Assembly: GCF_900107975.1 (NCBI RefSeq)
Contig: NZ_FNVF01000004.1
Coordinates: 337,151 to 401,150, forward strand
Length of the DNA: 64,000 nt
Source: Paenibacillus sp. UNC499MF
GTDB lineage: Bacteria > Bacillota > Bacilli > Paenibacillales > NBRC-103111
Direction: 5' to 3'
Positions 34,800 through 44,886 of the stretch are shown piece after piece. Both the position numbers and the translations under genes were made by a program. The stretch's first letter is position 1; each line of letters starts with the position of its first letter. The notes under the pieces are model-generated. The model was not told the origin of the DNA. It searched no databases and worked only from the letters and a program-made list of their open reading frames with translations.

Positions 34800-35008
34800 G
34801 AAGGAACCCTCCTGCGGATGCGGTAGATTTGTCGGTTTGAGGCGCCCGATTTCGAACGCTTCTGCTGACCACCATACGGGGATAATATCTGCCGTCCGCT
34901 TAAGGGGTATGCCTGCCAAATTCACTCAGCTTTTCATTCGGAGATACAACCCGGAAGCGCCGGGGTAAAAAGCTTAGGCACGGGAACCCTGAAAAAGAGG
35001 TGAGAAGC

Positions 35009-35959
35009 TTGGAAGTTCGCATCGGCTATGTATCGCAAGCGTTGGCTATTTATCACAATACACCGAGCTCCACGTTTACGTATAAAAGGTTCAAAGAAGG
35101 GCCTTACGAAGAATCGCTGGAAAAAGCGATCGAGGTGGGCCGCCGCAATCTGGAAGCTACGCGCAGAATCCTTTATTATAATGCGGCGCACGGGATCCGC
35201 CTGTACCGGCTCAGTTCTTCGCTGATCCCTCTCGCGACCCATCCCGATGTTCATATCGGGATCAAAGAGGTGTACAGGGAGCAGCTTGCCGAGCTGGGGG
35301 CTTTTGCCCGCCGCCATGATATCCGGTTGTCCATGCATCCCAACCAGTTTACACTGCTGAATGGTTCGGACGCGGTGGTGGATGCCGCGCTGCGCGATCT
35401 GGAGTATCACGCGGACATTCTCGACGGCATGGGAATGGGCAGCGACTGCTGCATCATTAATATCCATGTGGGCGGAGCCTACGGGGACAAGACGGCGTCG
35501 GCCGAACGTCTGGTCTCGAATCTGCCGCGGGTTCCGGAGCATATTTTGCAGAGGCTGACTTTAGAAAATGACGATAAAACCTACACGGCCGAAGAAACGC
35601 TGTCCGTGTGCCGGCGGAGCGGGGTTCCGATGATGTTCGATCTTCATCACGACTGGTGCAATCCGTCAGCCCGGCCGGGCATCGACTTGCTTCCGCAAAT
35701 AGCGGAGACATGGAAGGGCCGCCCGATGAAAGTTCATGTTTCCTCGCCGAAGAACGACAAAGACTTCCGCTCTCATGCCGATTATGTGGAAGCGGGACCG
35801 CTGCTTGTTTTTCTGAAAGCGTGCAAGGAGGAGGGACTGGAGCGGCTGGATGTGATGGTGGAGGCCAAACGTAAAGATTACGCCTGCCTGAAGCTTGCCG
35901 GGGATCTTTCTTCAGTGAGGGGGATCAAGAGGCTGGACGGCGGTATTTTATCGATGTGA
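35009..35959 (+). CDS. uvsE: UV damage endonuclease UvsE
   Basis: 316 residues from TTG 35009, seven bases after GAGGTGAG; a GTG at 35000 lies within that site. UvsE (UvdE) is a TIM-barrel endonuclease that nicks DNA 5' of UV photoproducts, starting an alternative repair path. Clear motifs are GIRLYRLSSSLIPLATHPDV, SMHPNQFTLLN, IINIHVGGAYGDK, LENDDKTYTAEETL, FDLHHDWCNP, KVHVSSPK and MVEAKRKD, carrying the His, Glu and Asp metal ligands. In spore formers the enzyme supports survival of irradiated spores. Confidence 0.95.
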   Translation: MEVRIGYVSQALAIYHNTPSSTFTYKRFKEGPYEESLEKAIEVGRRNLEATRRILYYNAAHGIRLYRLSSSLIPLATHPDVHIGIKEVYREQLAELGAFARRHDIRLSMHPNQFTLLNGSDAVVDAALRDLEYHADILDGMGMGSDCCIINIHVGGAYGDKTASAERLVSNLPRVPEHILQRLTLENDDKTYTAEETLSVCRRSGVPMMFDLHHDWCNPSARPGIDLLPQIAETWKGRPMKVHVSSPKNDKDFRSHADYVEAGPLLVFLKACKEEGLERLDVMVEAKRKDYACLKLAGDLSSVRGIKRLDGGILSM

Positions 35960-36020
35960 CGAGGGGAGAAGAAGGCCCGTAGCTCTGCCGTAAACCGTAG
36001 AGAAATGACAAAAAAGTAAC

Positions 36021-36052
36021 AGGTTGCGGAATGGGAGATTCTTCCGCAACCT
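36021..36052 (+). terminator. Hairpin between uvsE and the SLH gene
   Basis: AGGTTGCGGAA/TTCCGCAACCT is a perfect 11-bp stem, but only a short TTT follows, so its terminator activity is uncertain. Confidence 0.45.
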
Positions 36053-36134
36053 TTGCGCGGATTTGTCCGTCTCAGATGGTGAGAACTGGAATCCAGTATG
36101 TTCCATTCCACCTATTCGAAGGAGGCAGGTCCGT

Positions 36135-38450
36135 TTGAAAATTATTCTGAAAGCAGGTACGGCAGTGGTTACTTCCGCACTGCTGTTCGGCACGGTTACG
36201 CCGGTTATGGCGAGCAAGGCGATTACAGGGGCGTCCGCGACTGTTGCGAATCCGGTTTCGGATCAAGGGAAAGAGCAGATCGACATTTCCCAGGAAGAGG
36301 TAAAAATAACTAAAGAGCAGGCTGTCGAGCTGGCTAAAAAATACGTTGCCCTTCCGGAAGGCTTCTCTTTGCAGGGGGCTAATTTAACCGTGTCCAGGGG
36401 ATTCGGCGGCAAACCTGCCAAAGCCTGGAATTTGAATTTCAGTCATAAAGAGAAGAAAGATTATTCTTCTTATTTGTCCTATAGTCTGGATGCGGATTCC
36501 GGCGAGTTGCTCGGGTATAATTTCAACAGCAAAAATCCCGACAGCAAACCTGTTTATCCGCCGAAAACCAGCTTGGATCAAGCTAAAACTATCGCATCCG
36601 ATTACATAGCGAAATTAAGTCCCGAGCTTCAAAAGCAGGTGAAATACAACGACCTGCGGGAATCTTCACGCAAAACTCCGCTGACCGTGTACGAAGATTA
36701 CCGGTTTAGTTTCGAAAGAGTGGTGGACGGGGTTCCGTTCCCGCAAAACAATATCACGGTGGCCGTGGACAGCGAAGGCCGTCTTTCCGATTACCGCGTG
36801 TATTGGGATAAGGATGCCGCTTTCGATAAAAAGGAAGGCGTCGTTAACCCGGAACAGGCCGACAAAGCATTCCGCAATCAAGCGGAACCGGTGCTTCAAT
36901 ACCTCATTCCTTACCAGTCGAAGGAGCTCAAACCGGCGATCTCCTACAGCATGGCGGCGCTTCAGATTGACGCCAAAACAGGCAAGCCGCTGTATGAGAG
37001 CAAAGCTCCTGCCGCCGTCAAGGCACTGACCGAACAGCCGCAGAGTACGGGAACAGCGGTGACGACGAAGGAAGCGGCGCTTAAACGGGCCCAGCAGCTG
37101 GTGAAAATCCCGGCGGATGCCAAGCTTGAAGAAGCGAACTACAGCGAATATGAGAACGAATCCACAAAACAGACGGAGGCTAACTGGAATTTCCAGTGGG
37201 CGCTTCCGGGTAAAGACGGAGCGAAGGATAACAGAGGCTACGTGTCCCTCGTTATCGACGCCAAAACCGGTGAACTGTCGAACTTCTCCAACTACGACTA
37301 CAGCACCGGCCGTACGGTGAAGCCGGAGGAAATTAAAGTTTCATTTGAAGAAGCGAAAGGGAAGGCCGTTGATTTCGTCAAGAAGACGATCCCTTCCTAT
37401 ACACATCAGCTTGTGCTGGAAACGACGGAAGCTCCCAAGACGGACGGCAAAATCGTTGGGATCGACCAGGATAACACGTACACTTTCCTGTTCTCCCGGA
37501 TTATTGACGGGGTGCGGGTAGAGAACGACAACGTCCATGTGGCCGTGGACAAACGTACGGGCGAAGTCCAGAACAGCTACGTGAATATAAGCAAGCTGGC
37601 GTTCCCGGCCAAAAAACCGGCCGTTCTGGATAAAGACAAGGCGAAAGAGCTTCTGCTCTCCCAATATCAGCTTCGTCTCGTTTACCAGAGCGCCGGCATC
37701 GAAGGCCAAATTCCGCCGGGAATTCCTATCGAGCGCTACAATGTTCTCGTAGCTTCCGGCGAATATCTGGCGAACAGCCAGAATCAGAAGGCCCAGCTTG
37801 TATACACGCTGGAGAACAAATACGAAAACTCCGCTTATTTCCTTGATGCGGAGAGCGGCAAATGGCGCAGCCGGGATAACGGCGAAGTCATTTCTCTGGA
37901 GCCGGTGAAAGTTGACGATATCGCCGGCCACTGGGCGCAAAACGAGCTTCAGCTGATGCTTGATTATCAAGCCCTTGAGGTGAAGGACGGCAAGGTCAAG
38001 CCGGACCAGTCCATCAAGCGCGGGGAGCTCATCAAGATGCTCGTCATTGCCGACAACGGCGGGTATTATCCGGCCGGGGCGATGGACGGCCGCAGCAACT
38101 CGTTCAAGGATGTGCTCAAAAGCAGCGCGTATTTCTCCTATGTAGAAACGGCTCTGGACCGCAAGTGGATCGACCGGACGTCCGACGAGTTCAATCCGGA
38201 CCAGCCGATCACCCGCGAGGAAATGGCATCTCTGATCGTCCGTGCGCTGAACTACAAGAAACTGACGGAGTTCGATAACGTCTTTAACCGTAACTTTGCG
38301 GATGCTTCCGAGCTGAAAAACATCGGGAACGCCGCAATCGTGACCGGAATGGGCATCATGAGCGCAGACGGCGGCAAGTTCAGTCCGAAGCTTGAAGTGA
38401 CGCGCGCTCAAGCGGCGACAGCATTCTACCGTTATTTGCAGAAGCGCTAA
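36135..38450 (+). CDS. SLH-anchored YcdB/YcdC-repeat protein
   Basis: TTG 36135 is 9 bases after GAAGGAGG and starts a good signal peptide (MKIILKAGTAVVTSALLFGTVTPVMA); the frame itself reaches back to 36024. The 771 residues contain two copies of the YcdB/YcdC-type module, each with a LAKKYVALPEG- or AQQLVKIPADAK-like helix followed by FSFERVVDGVPFPQNNITVAVDSEG- or FLFSRIIDGVRVENDNVHVAVDKRTG-like strands, related to propeptide folds. The last 190 residues are three SLH repeats (KPDQSIKRGELIKML; NPDQPITREEMASLI; SPKLEVTRAQAATAF), which would hold it on the cell wall. The module function is unknown; inhibitor or wall-binding roles are possible. Confidence 0.87.
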   Translation: MKIILKAGTAVVTSALLFGTVTPVMASKAITGASATVANPVSDQGKEQIDISQEEVKITKEQAVELAKKYVALPEGFSLQGANLTVSRGFGGKPAKAWNLNFSHKEKKDYSSYLSYSLDADSGELLGYNFNSKNPDSKPVYPPKTSLDQAKTIASDYIAKLSPELQKQVKYNDLRESSRKTPLTVYEDYRFSFERVVDGVPFPQNNITVAVDSEGRLSDYRVYWDKDAAFDKKEGVVNPEQADKAFRNQAEPVLQYLIPYQSKELKPAISYSMAALQIDAKTGKPLYESKAPAAVKALTEQPQSTGTAVTTKEAALKRAQQLVKIPADAKLEEANYSEYENESTKQTEANWNFQWALPGKDGAKDNRGYVSLVIDAKTGELSNFSNYDYSTGRTVKPEEIKVSFEEAKGKAVDFVKKTIPSYTHQLVLETTEAPKTDGKIVGIDQDNTYTFLFSRIIDGVRVENDNVHVAVDKRTGEVQNSYVNISKLAFPAKKPAVLDKDKAKELLLSQYQLRLVYQSAGIEGQIPPGIPIERYNVLVASGEYLANSQNQKAQLVYTLENKYENSAYFLDAESGKWRSRDNGEVISLEPVKVDDIAGHWAQNELQLMLDYQALEVKDGKVKPDQSIKRGELIKMLVIADNGGYYPAGAMDGRSNSFKDVLKSSAYFSYVETALDRKWIDRTSDEFNPDQPITREEMASLIVRALNYKKLTEFDNVFNRNFADASELKNIGNAAIVTGMGIMSADGGKFSPKLEVTRAQAATAFYRYLQKR

Positions 38451-38483
38451 TTTTCATTGTGCACAACTGAATAAAATTTAAGG

Positions 38484-38511
38484 GACTGCCGGGTTCGGCA
38501 GTCTTTTTTTT
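38484..38511 (+). terminator. Intrinsic terminator after the SLH/YcdB gene
   Basis: GACTGCCG-GGTT-CGGCAGTC stem followed by eight T. Confidence 0.92.
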
Positions 38512-38663
38512 GGGAAAAAAGGAGAATAGGCAGGAGACCTCCGTAACTAACTTGCAGGAATTGAGTCGGGCTCTATTTGCTCAGGGAGATTCGCAGGGTT
38601 ACCCTTATTAGAGGAGTCACTGTTTTTACAGCACAATCAGACAAACAGACAGGAGTGAAAATA

Positions 38664-41600
38664 GTGAGAGGGATTATCCGGTATTCTCTGAACAATAAGC
38701 TGGTTATTTGGCTGCTGACGATTCTTGTTACGGCTGCGGGTATTTACGCGGGTCTCAGTATGAAGCAGGAGACGCTTCCGAATCTGGAAGTGCCGGTGCT
38801 TACGGTCACGACGGTATACCCCGGGGCGGCGCCGGAAGAAGTGGCTGACCGGATTACGGGGCCTCTCGAGCAGAAGGTCCGGAGCCTGGACGGTGTAGAC
38901 GTGGTTAGTTCGACATCCATGGAAAACGTCTCTTCCATCGTGATGGAATATTCCTACAAGAAGGATATGGATAAGGCCGCCTCCGAGGTGAAAGAAGCGG
39001 TTGCCGATTTTGTGCTGCCCGGCGGGGCGCAGGAAACGAAAGTGTCCAAAATCAATATAAATGCATTTCCGGTCGTATCGCTAAGCGTAGCTGGAGAAGA
39101 GCAGTCGCTGGACGAGCTGACCCGGCAGATCGAAAACGATCTGATTCCGGCGCTGGAAGGAATTCCGGGTGCGGCCAGTGTGGAGATCTCGGGTCAGCAT
39201 CAGCAGGAGGTGCGTCTGACCTTTGACCGGGACAAGCTGAAGGCCTATGGGCTGAGCGAGGATACGGTCAAAGGAATCATCCAGGGAGCCGCTGTCCAGG
39301 TCCCCCTCGGCCTTTACGAAGTAGGCCGGACGGAGAAAACCCTCGTCGTAGACGGGAACGTAAAGAGCCTGGACGACCTGCGGAATCTAGAGATTCCGCT
39401 CGTTCCCGGCGGAGCCGGTTCGGCTGGCGCAGCAGGCGCAGCGGGCGCGGCAGGCACCGGCTCCGGAGCGGCGGCCGGCGGCAGTGCGGCGGGCGGTGCA
39501 GCGTCCGGCCCAAGCGGAGCCGTCCCGGGCAGCGCAGCAGGCGTCGGCAGGGCGGGCGGCGCAGCTCCGGCGGCGGGAGCGTCCGGTCTGCCGACCGTGA
39601 AGCTTGCCGAGCTGGCCGGAATCGAGTTGGCCGACAGGGCCGACTCGATCTCCCGCACGAACGGCAAGGAGTCCATCGGCATCCAGGTCGTGAAGGCGCC
39701 GGACGCGAACACGGTAGACGTCGTGAACGCCGTCAAGGAGAAAGCAGCCGGGTTCCGGCAGGCGAACAGAGGCGTGGAGACCGTGATCATGCTCGATCAG
39801 GGAAAACCGATCGAGGACTCGGTCAATACGATGCTGAGCAAGGCCGTCTTCGGCGCTTTGTTCGCCGTGCTGATCATCATGCTGTTCCTGCGCAACTGGC
39901 GGACGACGCTGATTTCCATCGTCTCGATCCCGCTGTCGCTGCTCATCGGCATCCTGCTGCTGCAGCAGATGGACATCACGCTGAACATCATGACGCTGGG
40001 GGCGATGACGGTCGCCATCGGCCGCGTCGTCGACGATTCGATTGTCGTCATCGAGAATATTTACCGGCGGATGTCCAGTCCGACCGAGCCTCTGCGGGGC
40101 AAAGCCCTCATCCGCGAAGCGACGCGGGAGATGTTTATGCCCATCCTATCGTCGACCATCGTGACGATTGCGGTCTTCCTCCCGCTGGGTTTCGTGAGCG
40201 GACCCGTCGGGCAGCTGTTCCTGCCCTTCGCCCTGACGATGGTATTCGCGCTCCTTGCTTCTCTGCTCGTCGCGGTCACCATCGTGCCGATGCTCGGGCA
40301 CTCCATGTTCCGGCGCAGGCTGGAGCGGATGGGTCCGCCTCCGGTTCCCGCCTATGCGGAGGGAGGCGCGCCCGCCGGTTTGCCGCTTGGCATGGACCCG
40401 GCCGAATCGATCCGGCTGCGCGTCCGCGGCAAAGGCCAGAGCCGCCGGGGCCATGACGAAACCGGCCGTCTGGGGCGTTTTTACAGACGCATCCTGGATA
40501 CGACGCTGAATCATAAACTTATCGCCTTCGGCACGGCTATTCTCCTGCTGGCGGGAAGCCTCCTGCTGACAACACGGGTGGGCGTCAGTTTTCTTCCGGA
40601 AGAAGAGCAGAAATACGCCATGGTGACCTACACGCCCGCCCCGGGCGAGACGCTGGAAGATGTGAAGCGGAAGGCGTTGGAAGCGGAGAAATATGTGCTC
40701 GGGCGCAGCGGCGTCCGTAATTTGCAATACTCGGTGGGCGGTCAGAACCCCATGTCTCCCGGACCGTCCAAGTCCGCGCTTTTTTATGTGGAATACGATC
40801 CTGAATTCGCCGATTTCACGGCTGAGAAACAGAGGCTGGTCCAGGGGCTGACAGAAACCGTTCCGGGCAGCTGGAAGCCGATGGATATGGGAGGCGGCGT
40901 AGGAGGCAGCAAGCTGAGCCTCTACGTTTATGGAGAGAAGCTGGACGAAATCCGTGCGGCCGCGGATAAAATCCAGGCTCTGATGAAGAACCGGCCGGCA
41001 TTCGATAAGGTGGGCTCCAGTCTTTCGGAATCGTACGGCCAGTACACGATCGTCGCCGACCCGGCCAAGCTGAGCAAGCTCGGATTGACGGCCGGCCAGA
41101 TCGCCATGGCTTTCAGCCAGGAACGCGAGCGTCCCGTTCTGACCAAGGTCGGCGTGGAAGGCAAAGAGGTCGAGGTTTATGTACAAGCGGACAAAAAAAC
41201 GTACGCGGACCTATCCGCGATCGAAAATACTACCGTCGCGTCCCCGCTCGGCGTGGAGGTTCCCCTGAAAGACGTGGCCAAAATAGAGGAGGGCCGGTCG
41301 CCCAATGCGGTCACCCACCGGGATACGAAGCTGTATGCGGAGGTTTCGGCCGATATTACTTCCAAGGATGTGGGCGCGGCTTCGACGGAGCTGAAGAACG
41401 AGATTGGCAAGCTCGGTCTCCCCGCTTCCGTCCGTGTCGACTTCGGCGGAGTAACGGAACAGATCAACGAGACCTTCTCTCAGCTCGGTCTGGCGATGAT
41501 CGCGGCCGTCGCTATCGTGTATCTCGTGCTCGTCATGTTCTTCGGCGGCGCGCTGACTCCGTTCGCGATCCTGTTCTCGCTGCCTTTTACGATCATCGGC

Positions 41601-41996
41601 GCGATTGTCGCCCTGCTTGTGACAGGCGAGACCTTGAGCGTGTCGGCCATGATGGGTGCGCTTATGCTGATCGGCATCGTCGTCACGAATGCCATCGTCC
41701 TGCTGGACAGGGTCATTCATAACGAAAAGGCCGGCATGAAAACGCGCGAGGCACTCCTGGAGGCGGCCGCCACACGGCTACGGCCTATCCTGATGACGGC
41801 TCTCGCTACCGTCGGCGCCCTTCTGCCGCTGGCTTTCGGATTCGAGAGCGGCGGTCTGATCTCCAAAGGGCTCGCCGTTACCGTGATCGGCGGCCTGATC
41901 TCGTCGACGCTGCTGACCCTGATCATCGTGCCCGTCGTCTACGAATTCCTGGCGAAGTTCCGGCGCAGACGCCCGGCTTCCGAGCTGGAGGATTAG
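38664..41996 (+). CDS. RND-family efflux transporter (SwrC/AcrB-like)
   Basis: GTG 38664 follows CAGGAGTG and gives 1110 residues; the frame starts at 38577 without a ribosome site. The order is that of RND pumps: helix 1 (NNKLVIWLLTILVTAAGIYAG), a porter domain, helices 2-6 with GAMTVAIGRVVDDSIVVIENIYRR (the proton-relay Asp pair), and a repeat of the same plan. Similar Gram-positive pumps such as SwrC export surfactin or other amphiphiles and fatty acids. Residues about 280-340 hold an Ala-Gly-rich insertion inside the extracytoplasmic porter part, unlike normal relatives. No membrane fusion protein or regulator is adjacent. Confidence 0.9.
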   Translation: MRGIIRYSLNNKLVIWLLTILVTAAGIYAGLSMKQETLPNLEVPVLTVTTVYPGAAPEEVADRITGPLEQKVRSLDGVDVVSSTSMENVSSIVMEYSYKKDMDKAASEVKEAVADFVLPGGAQETKVSKININAFPVVSLSVAGEEQSLDELTRQIENDLIPALEGIPGAASVEISGQHQQEVRLTFDRDKLKAYGLSEDTVKGIIQGAAVQVPLGLYEVGRTEKTLVVDGNVKSLDDLRNLEIPLVPGGAGSAGAAGAAGAAGTGSGAAAGGSAAGGAASGPSGAVPGSAAGVGRAGGAAPAAGASGLPTVKLAELAGIELADRADSISRTNGKESIGIQVVKAPDANTVDVVNAVKEKAAGFRQANRGVETVIMLDQGKPIEDSVNTMLSKAVFGALFAVLIIMLFLRNWRTTLISIVSIPLSLLIGILLLQQMDITLNIMTLGAMTVAIGRVVDDSIVVIENIYRRMSSPTEPLRGKALIREATREMFMPILSSTIVTIAVFLPLGFVSGPVGQLFLPFALTMVFALLASLLVAVTIVPMLGHSMFRRRLERMGPPPVPAYAEGGAPAGLPLGMDPAESIRLRVRGKGQSRRGHDETGRLGRFYRRILDTTLNHKLIAFGTAILLLAGSLLLTTRVGVSFLPEEEQKYAMVTYTPAPGETLEDVKRKALEAEKYVLGRSGVRNLQYSVGGQNPMSPGPSKSALFYVEYDPEFADFTAEKQRLVQGLTETVPGSWKPMDMGGGVGGSKLSLYVYGEKLDEIRAAADKIQALMKNRPAFDKVGSSLSESYGQYTIVADPAKLSKLGLTAGQIAMAFSQERERPVLTKVGVEGKEVEVYVQADKKTYADLSAIENTTVASPLGVEVPLKDVAKIEEGRSPNAVTHRDTKLYAEVSADITSKDVGAASTELKNEIGKLGLPASVRVDFGGVTEQINETFSQLGLAMIAAVAIVYLVLVMFFGGALTPFAILFSLPFTIIGAIVALLVTGETLSVSAMMGALMLIGIVVTNAIVLLDRVIHNEKAGMKTREALLEAAATRLRPILMTALATVGALLPLAFGFESGGLISKGLAVTVIGGLISSTLLTLIIVPVVYEFLAKFRRRRPASELED

Positions 41997-42062
41997 GCGT
42001 CACGTTGTCCGGCATTATCCGCCCCGATACCCCGGGGTGATATTCATTGCTTTTCTGCATCT

Positions 42063-42109
42063 GAAACCTGTTTCCCGGATTTAGACGGGAGGCGGGTTTC
42101 GTTATTTTT
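42063..42109 (+). terminator. Intrinsic terminator after RND gene
   Basis: GAAACC/GGGTTTC outer and TCCCG/CGGGA inner stems with GTTATTTTT after it. Confidence 0.7.
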
Positions 42110-42189
42110 CGGCGGAGACACGCGCGCAAACCCCGACTTGTGCTACAATAATCGGAATACCATTACCACATCGGAAAGGAAGTCCTGTC

Positions 42190-43446
42190 TTGAGCAATCC
42201 GAGCACTGTCACAGTTGAAGAAATCATACGCGCCAACCATGCGCTAAGCCGGGTGATTGAGCCTTCGCCGCTTCAGCGCAGCGAGCTTCTGTCCAGGCAG
42301 TACGACTGCAATATTTATTTGAAAAGGGAGGACCTCCAGGTCGTCCGTTCTTTTAAAATAAGGGGTGCCTACAACGTCATTCAAAGTTTGACGGAAGAAG
42401 AACGGAGCCGGGGCGTCGTATGCGCCAGCGCGGGCAATCATGCCCAGGGATTCGCCTATTCCTGCAACCATCTGGGGATTGAGGGCAAGATCTTTATGCC
42501 GACCACTACTCCGCGCCAGAAAATCTCCCAGGTCAAAATGTTCGGAGGCCCCTACGTGGAAGTGGTCCTGATCGGCGATACTTTCGACGATTCGTCCACC
42601 CAGGCCCGTATTTACTGCGAACGCGAGAATAAGGTCTTCATCCACCCGTTCGATGATCCGCGGACGATTGCCGGGCAGGGGACGGTCGGTCTGGAAGTGC
42701 TGAATCAGATGCCGGTGTCGCCTGACTTCATCTTCACCTCCATCGGAGGCGGAGGACTTGCGGCGGGAGTCGGCGCTTACGTCAAGTCCGTTTCCCCGGA
42801 AACTGCGGTGATCGGCGTGGAGCCGGAAGGAGCCGCAGGCATGCAGCGCTCCATGGAGGCGGGCCGGGTCGTGACCCTGGAGACGGTGGACAAGTTCGTC
42901 GACGGGGCGGCGGTCAAGCAGGTAGGCGAAATAACCTTCGAGATGTGCCGGCGCGTTCTGGACGATATCGTGCTGGTGCCGGAAGGCAAGGAATGCACGA
43001 CAATCCTCGATCTGTACAACAATAATGCCATCGTCATCGAACCCGCTGGTGCTTTGCCCGTAGCGGCACTGGATGCTTACCGCAGCCAAATTGTGGGTAA
43101 AAACGTAGTATGTGTGATCAGCGGCGGCAACAACGATATCGACCGGATGCAGGAGATTAAGGAACGCTCTCTCATTTATGAAGGGCTGAAGCATTACTTC
43201 CTTGTCAACTTCCCCCAGAGAGCCGGAGCGCTCCGCGAGTTTTTGGAAGAAGTGCTGGGACCGACCGACGACATCACGAGATTTGAGTATATGAAAAAAA
43301 ACAACCGCGACAATGCGCCCGCTCTGGTCGGTATCGAACTGAAAAACAAGGACGATTACGAAGGTCTTATCTCGAGATTATCCAAAAAAGATATTAATTA
43401 TGTCGAAATTAATAACGACCCCACTCTGTTTAATCTGCTCATTTGA
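42190..43446 (+). CDS. ilvA: Threonine dehydratase (threonine ammonia-lyase)
   Basis: TTG 42190 lies 8 bases after GGAAAGGAAG; 418 residues, like B. subtilis IlvA. It converts threonine to 2-oxobutanoate, the first step to isoleucine. The PLP lysine is in VRSFKIRGAYN, the phosphate cup is SIGGGGLAAGV, and SAGNHAQGFA is the substrate loop. The C-terminal ~85 residues form one ACT-like regulatory domain (YFLVNFPQRAGALREFLEEVLG), shorter than in E. coli. An extended -10 TGCTACAAT at 42140-42148 is the likely promoter. It is away from other branched-chain genes, and no T-box leader is present. Confidence 0.95.
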   Translation: MSNPSTVTVEEIIRANHALSRVIEPSPLQRSELLSRQYDCNIYLKREDLQVVRSFKIRGAYNVIQSLTEEERSRGVVCASAGNHAQGFAYSCNHLGIEGKIFMPTTTPRQKISQVKMFGGPYVEVVLIGDTFDDSSTQARIYCERENKVFIHPFDDPRTIAGQGTVGLEVLNQMPVSPDFIFTSIGGGGLAAGVGAYVKSVSPETAVIGVEPEGAAGMQRSMEAGRVVTLETVDKFVDGAAVKQVGEITFEMCRRVLDDIVLVPEGKECTTILDLYNNNAIVIEPAGALPVAALDAYRSQIVGKNVVCVISGGNNDIDRMQEIKERSLIYEGLKHYFLVNFPQRAGALREFLEEVLGPTDDITRFEYMKKNNRDNAPALVGIELKNKDDYEGLISRLSKKDINYVEINNDPTLFNLLI

Positions 43447-43454
43447 CCGCTAAA

Positions 43455-43488
43455 AGACCCGTCCCCCATGGGGTGCGGGACTCTTTTG
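43455..43488 (+). terminator. Intrinsic terminator after ilvA
   Basis: AGACCCGTCCCC pairs with GGGGTGCGGGACT around CAT, followed by CTTTT. Confidence 0.75.
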
Positions 43489-43694
43489 CCGCCTGGTTTG
43501 GCAGCGTTTTCTCGGTGACAAAAAATTTTAATTAACAGAAGTATATTTAGTTGTGGATTTTGGATTACCCAACATGTATAATCGGTTACGCGGTATAATT
43601 AACCTAGTCCTCTCGACATATTTTTACAATTCGTATCCAATACTATTGATGCAGGGATTAGGCTTACAAAAACCAAACAGGGGGTTTTACTTTT

Positions 43695-44735
43695 ATGAAG
43701 AAATTTTTCAAGCTGTCGCTGGTTATGATGCTGGCATTCACGCTTGTACTCGCAGGCTGCGGCAAGAAGGCCGACAACGGCGCAGCGCCAAGCGACGGCA
43801 ATGCGGCCGGCGGCGAGAAGAAGTCCGATGTTAAAATCGGCATGGTAACTGACGTTGGCGGCGTAAACGATAAGTCCTTCAACCAATCCGCTTGGGAAGC
43901 GCTTGAGAAGCTGAAGAAAGATACAGGCATCTCCACAAAGTACCTGCAAAGTAAAGCGGATTCCGATTATGTTCCGAACCTGAATCAATTTGTACAAGGT
44001 AAATACAACCTGACTTGGGGCATCGGCTTCGTTATCGCGGACGCTATGAAAACCGTAGCTCAGCAAAACCCGACGGCTAACTTCGCTATCATCGATAACG
44101 TGGTGGAAGCTCCGAACGTTCAGTCCATCACTTTTGCCGAGAACGAAGGTTCTTTCCTGGTCGGTGTTGTAGCTGCAAAAATGACGAAATCCAATAAAAT
44201 CGGTTTTGTCGGCGGTATGGACATTCCGGTTATCAAACGTTTCGAAGCAGGTTTCAAAGCGGGCGTTGCGGCTGTAAATCCGGACGCTAAAGTCCTGATC
44301 AACTACACGGGCGCATTCGATAAGCCGGACCTTGGCAAAGCGGCGGCGGCCACTATGTACAACGACGGCGCGGACATCATTTTCCACTCCTCCGGAGCAA
44401 CAGGAAACGGTGTATTCAACGAAGCGAACGACCGCATCAAGCAAGGCAAAAAAGTATGGGTTATCGGCGTAGACAAAGACCAATCCCTGGAGTTCGGCGA
44501 TCAAGTAACTCTGACTTCCATGGTTAAAGGCGTTGAAGAAGCCGTAACAAAGTACTCCAAAATGGTTGTTGACGGCAACTTCAAGCCGGGCGCTCCTGTA
44601 ACGCTTGGTCTGAAAGACAACGGCGTAGGCCTTGCTTCCACTTCCAGCAAGAACGTTCCTGCGGACGTATTGAAGCTTGCAGACGAGTATAAAGAGAAAA
44701 TCATCAAAGGCGAAATCAAAGTACCTGAGCAATAA
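43695..44735 (+). CDS. nupN: BMP-family nucleoside-binding lipoprotein
   Basis: 346 residues; signal peptide with lipobox LAGC (Cys22) followed by a flexible Gly/Asn/Ala linker. The basic membrane protein family pattern is IGMVTDVGGVNDKSFNQSAWEAL, with FAIIDNVV, GSFLVGVVAA, GFVGGMDIPVIKRFEAGFKAGV and HSSGATGNGVF forming the ligand cleft. It binds nucleosides and hands them to the permeases downstream; gene order equals B. subtilis nupNOPQ (yufNOPQ), a guanosine importer. Two TATAAT boxes at 43577 and 43594 precede it, neither with a convincing -35. Confidence 0.9.
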   Translation: MKKFFKLSLVMMLAFTLVLAGCGKKADNGAAPSDGNAAGGEKKSDVKIGMVTDVGGVNDKSFNQSAWEALEKLKKDTGISTKYLQSKADSDYVPNLNQFVQGKYNLTWGIGFVIADAMKTVAQQNPTANFAIIDNVVEAPNVQSITFAENEGSFLVGVVAAKMTKSNKIGFVGGMDIPVIKRFEAGFKAGVAAVNPDAKVLINYTGAFDKPDLGKAAAATMYNDGADIIFHSSGATGNGVFNEANDRIKQGKKVWVIGVDKDQSLEFGDQVTLTSMVKGVEEAVTKYSKMVVDGNFKPGAPVTLGLKDNGVGLASTSSKNVPADVLKLADEYKEKIIKGEIKVPEQ

Positions 44736-44886
44736 GATTTCGTTTAGGCTGCACCCTTTTTACCATGTACCATGACGCGTGTTTATGTACGTTTTTATGA
44801 TGGAGCATACAACAAGGCTGGTTGCATAACTGGCCTTGTTCTTACTTTCCAGACCTTCTACCAATAACCTTAGTAAGGGTGATTTC

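Noticed and set aside
43500..43694. CodY box or purine riboswitch before nupN
   Set aside because: The AATTTTAATTAACAG stretch has too many mismatches to the CodY consensus, and no purine aptamer core is visible.
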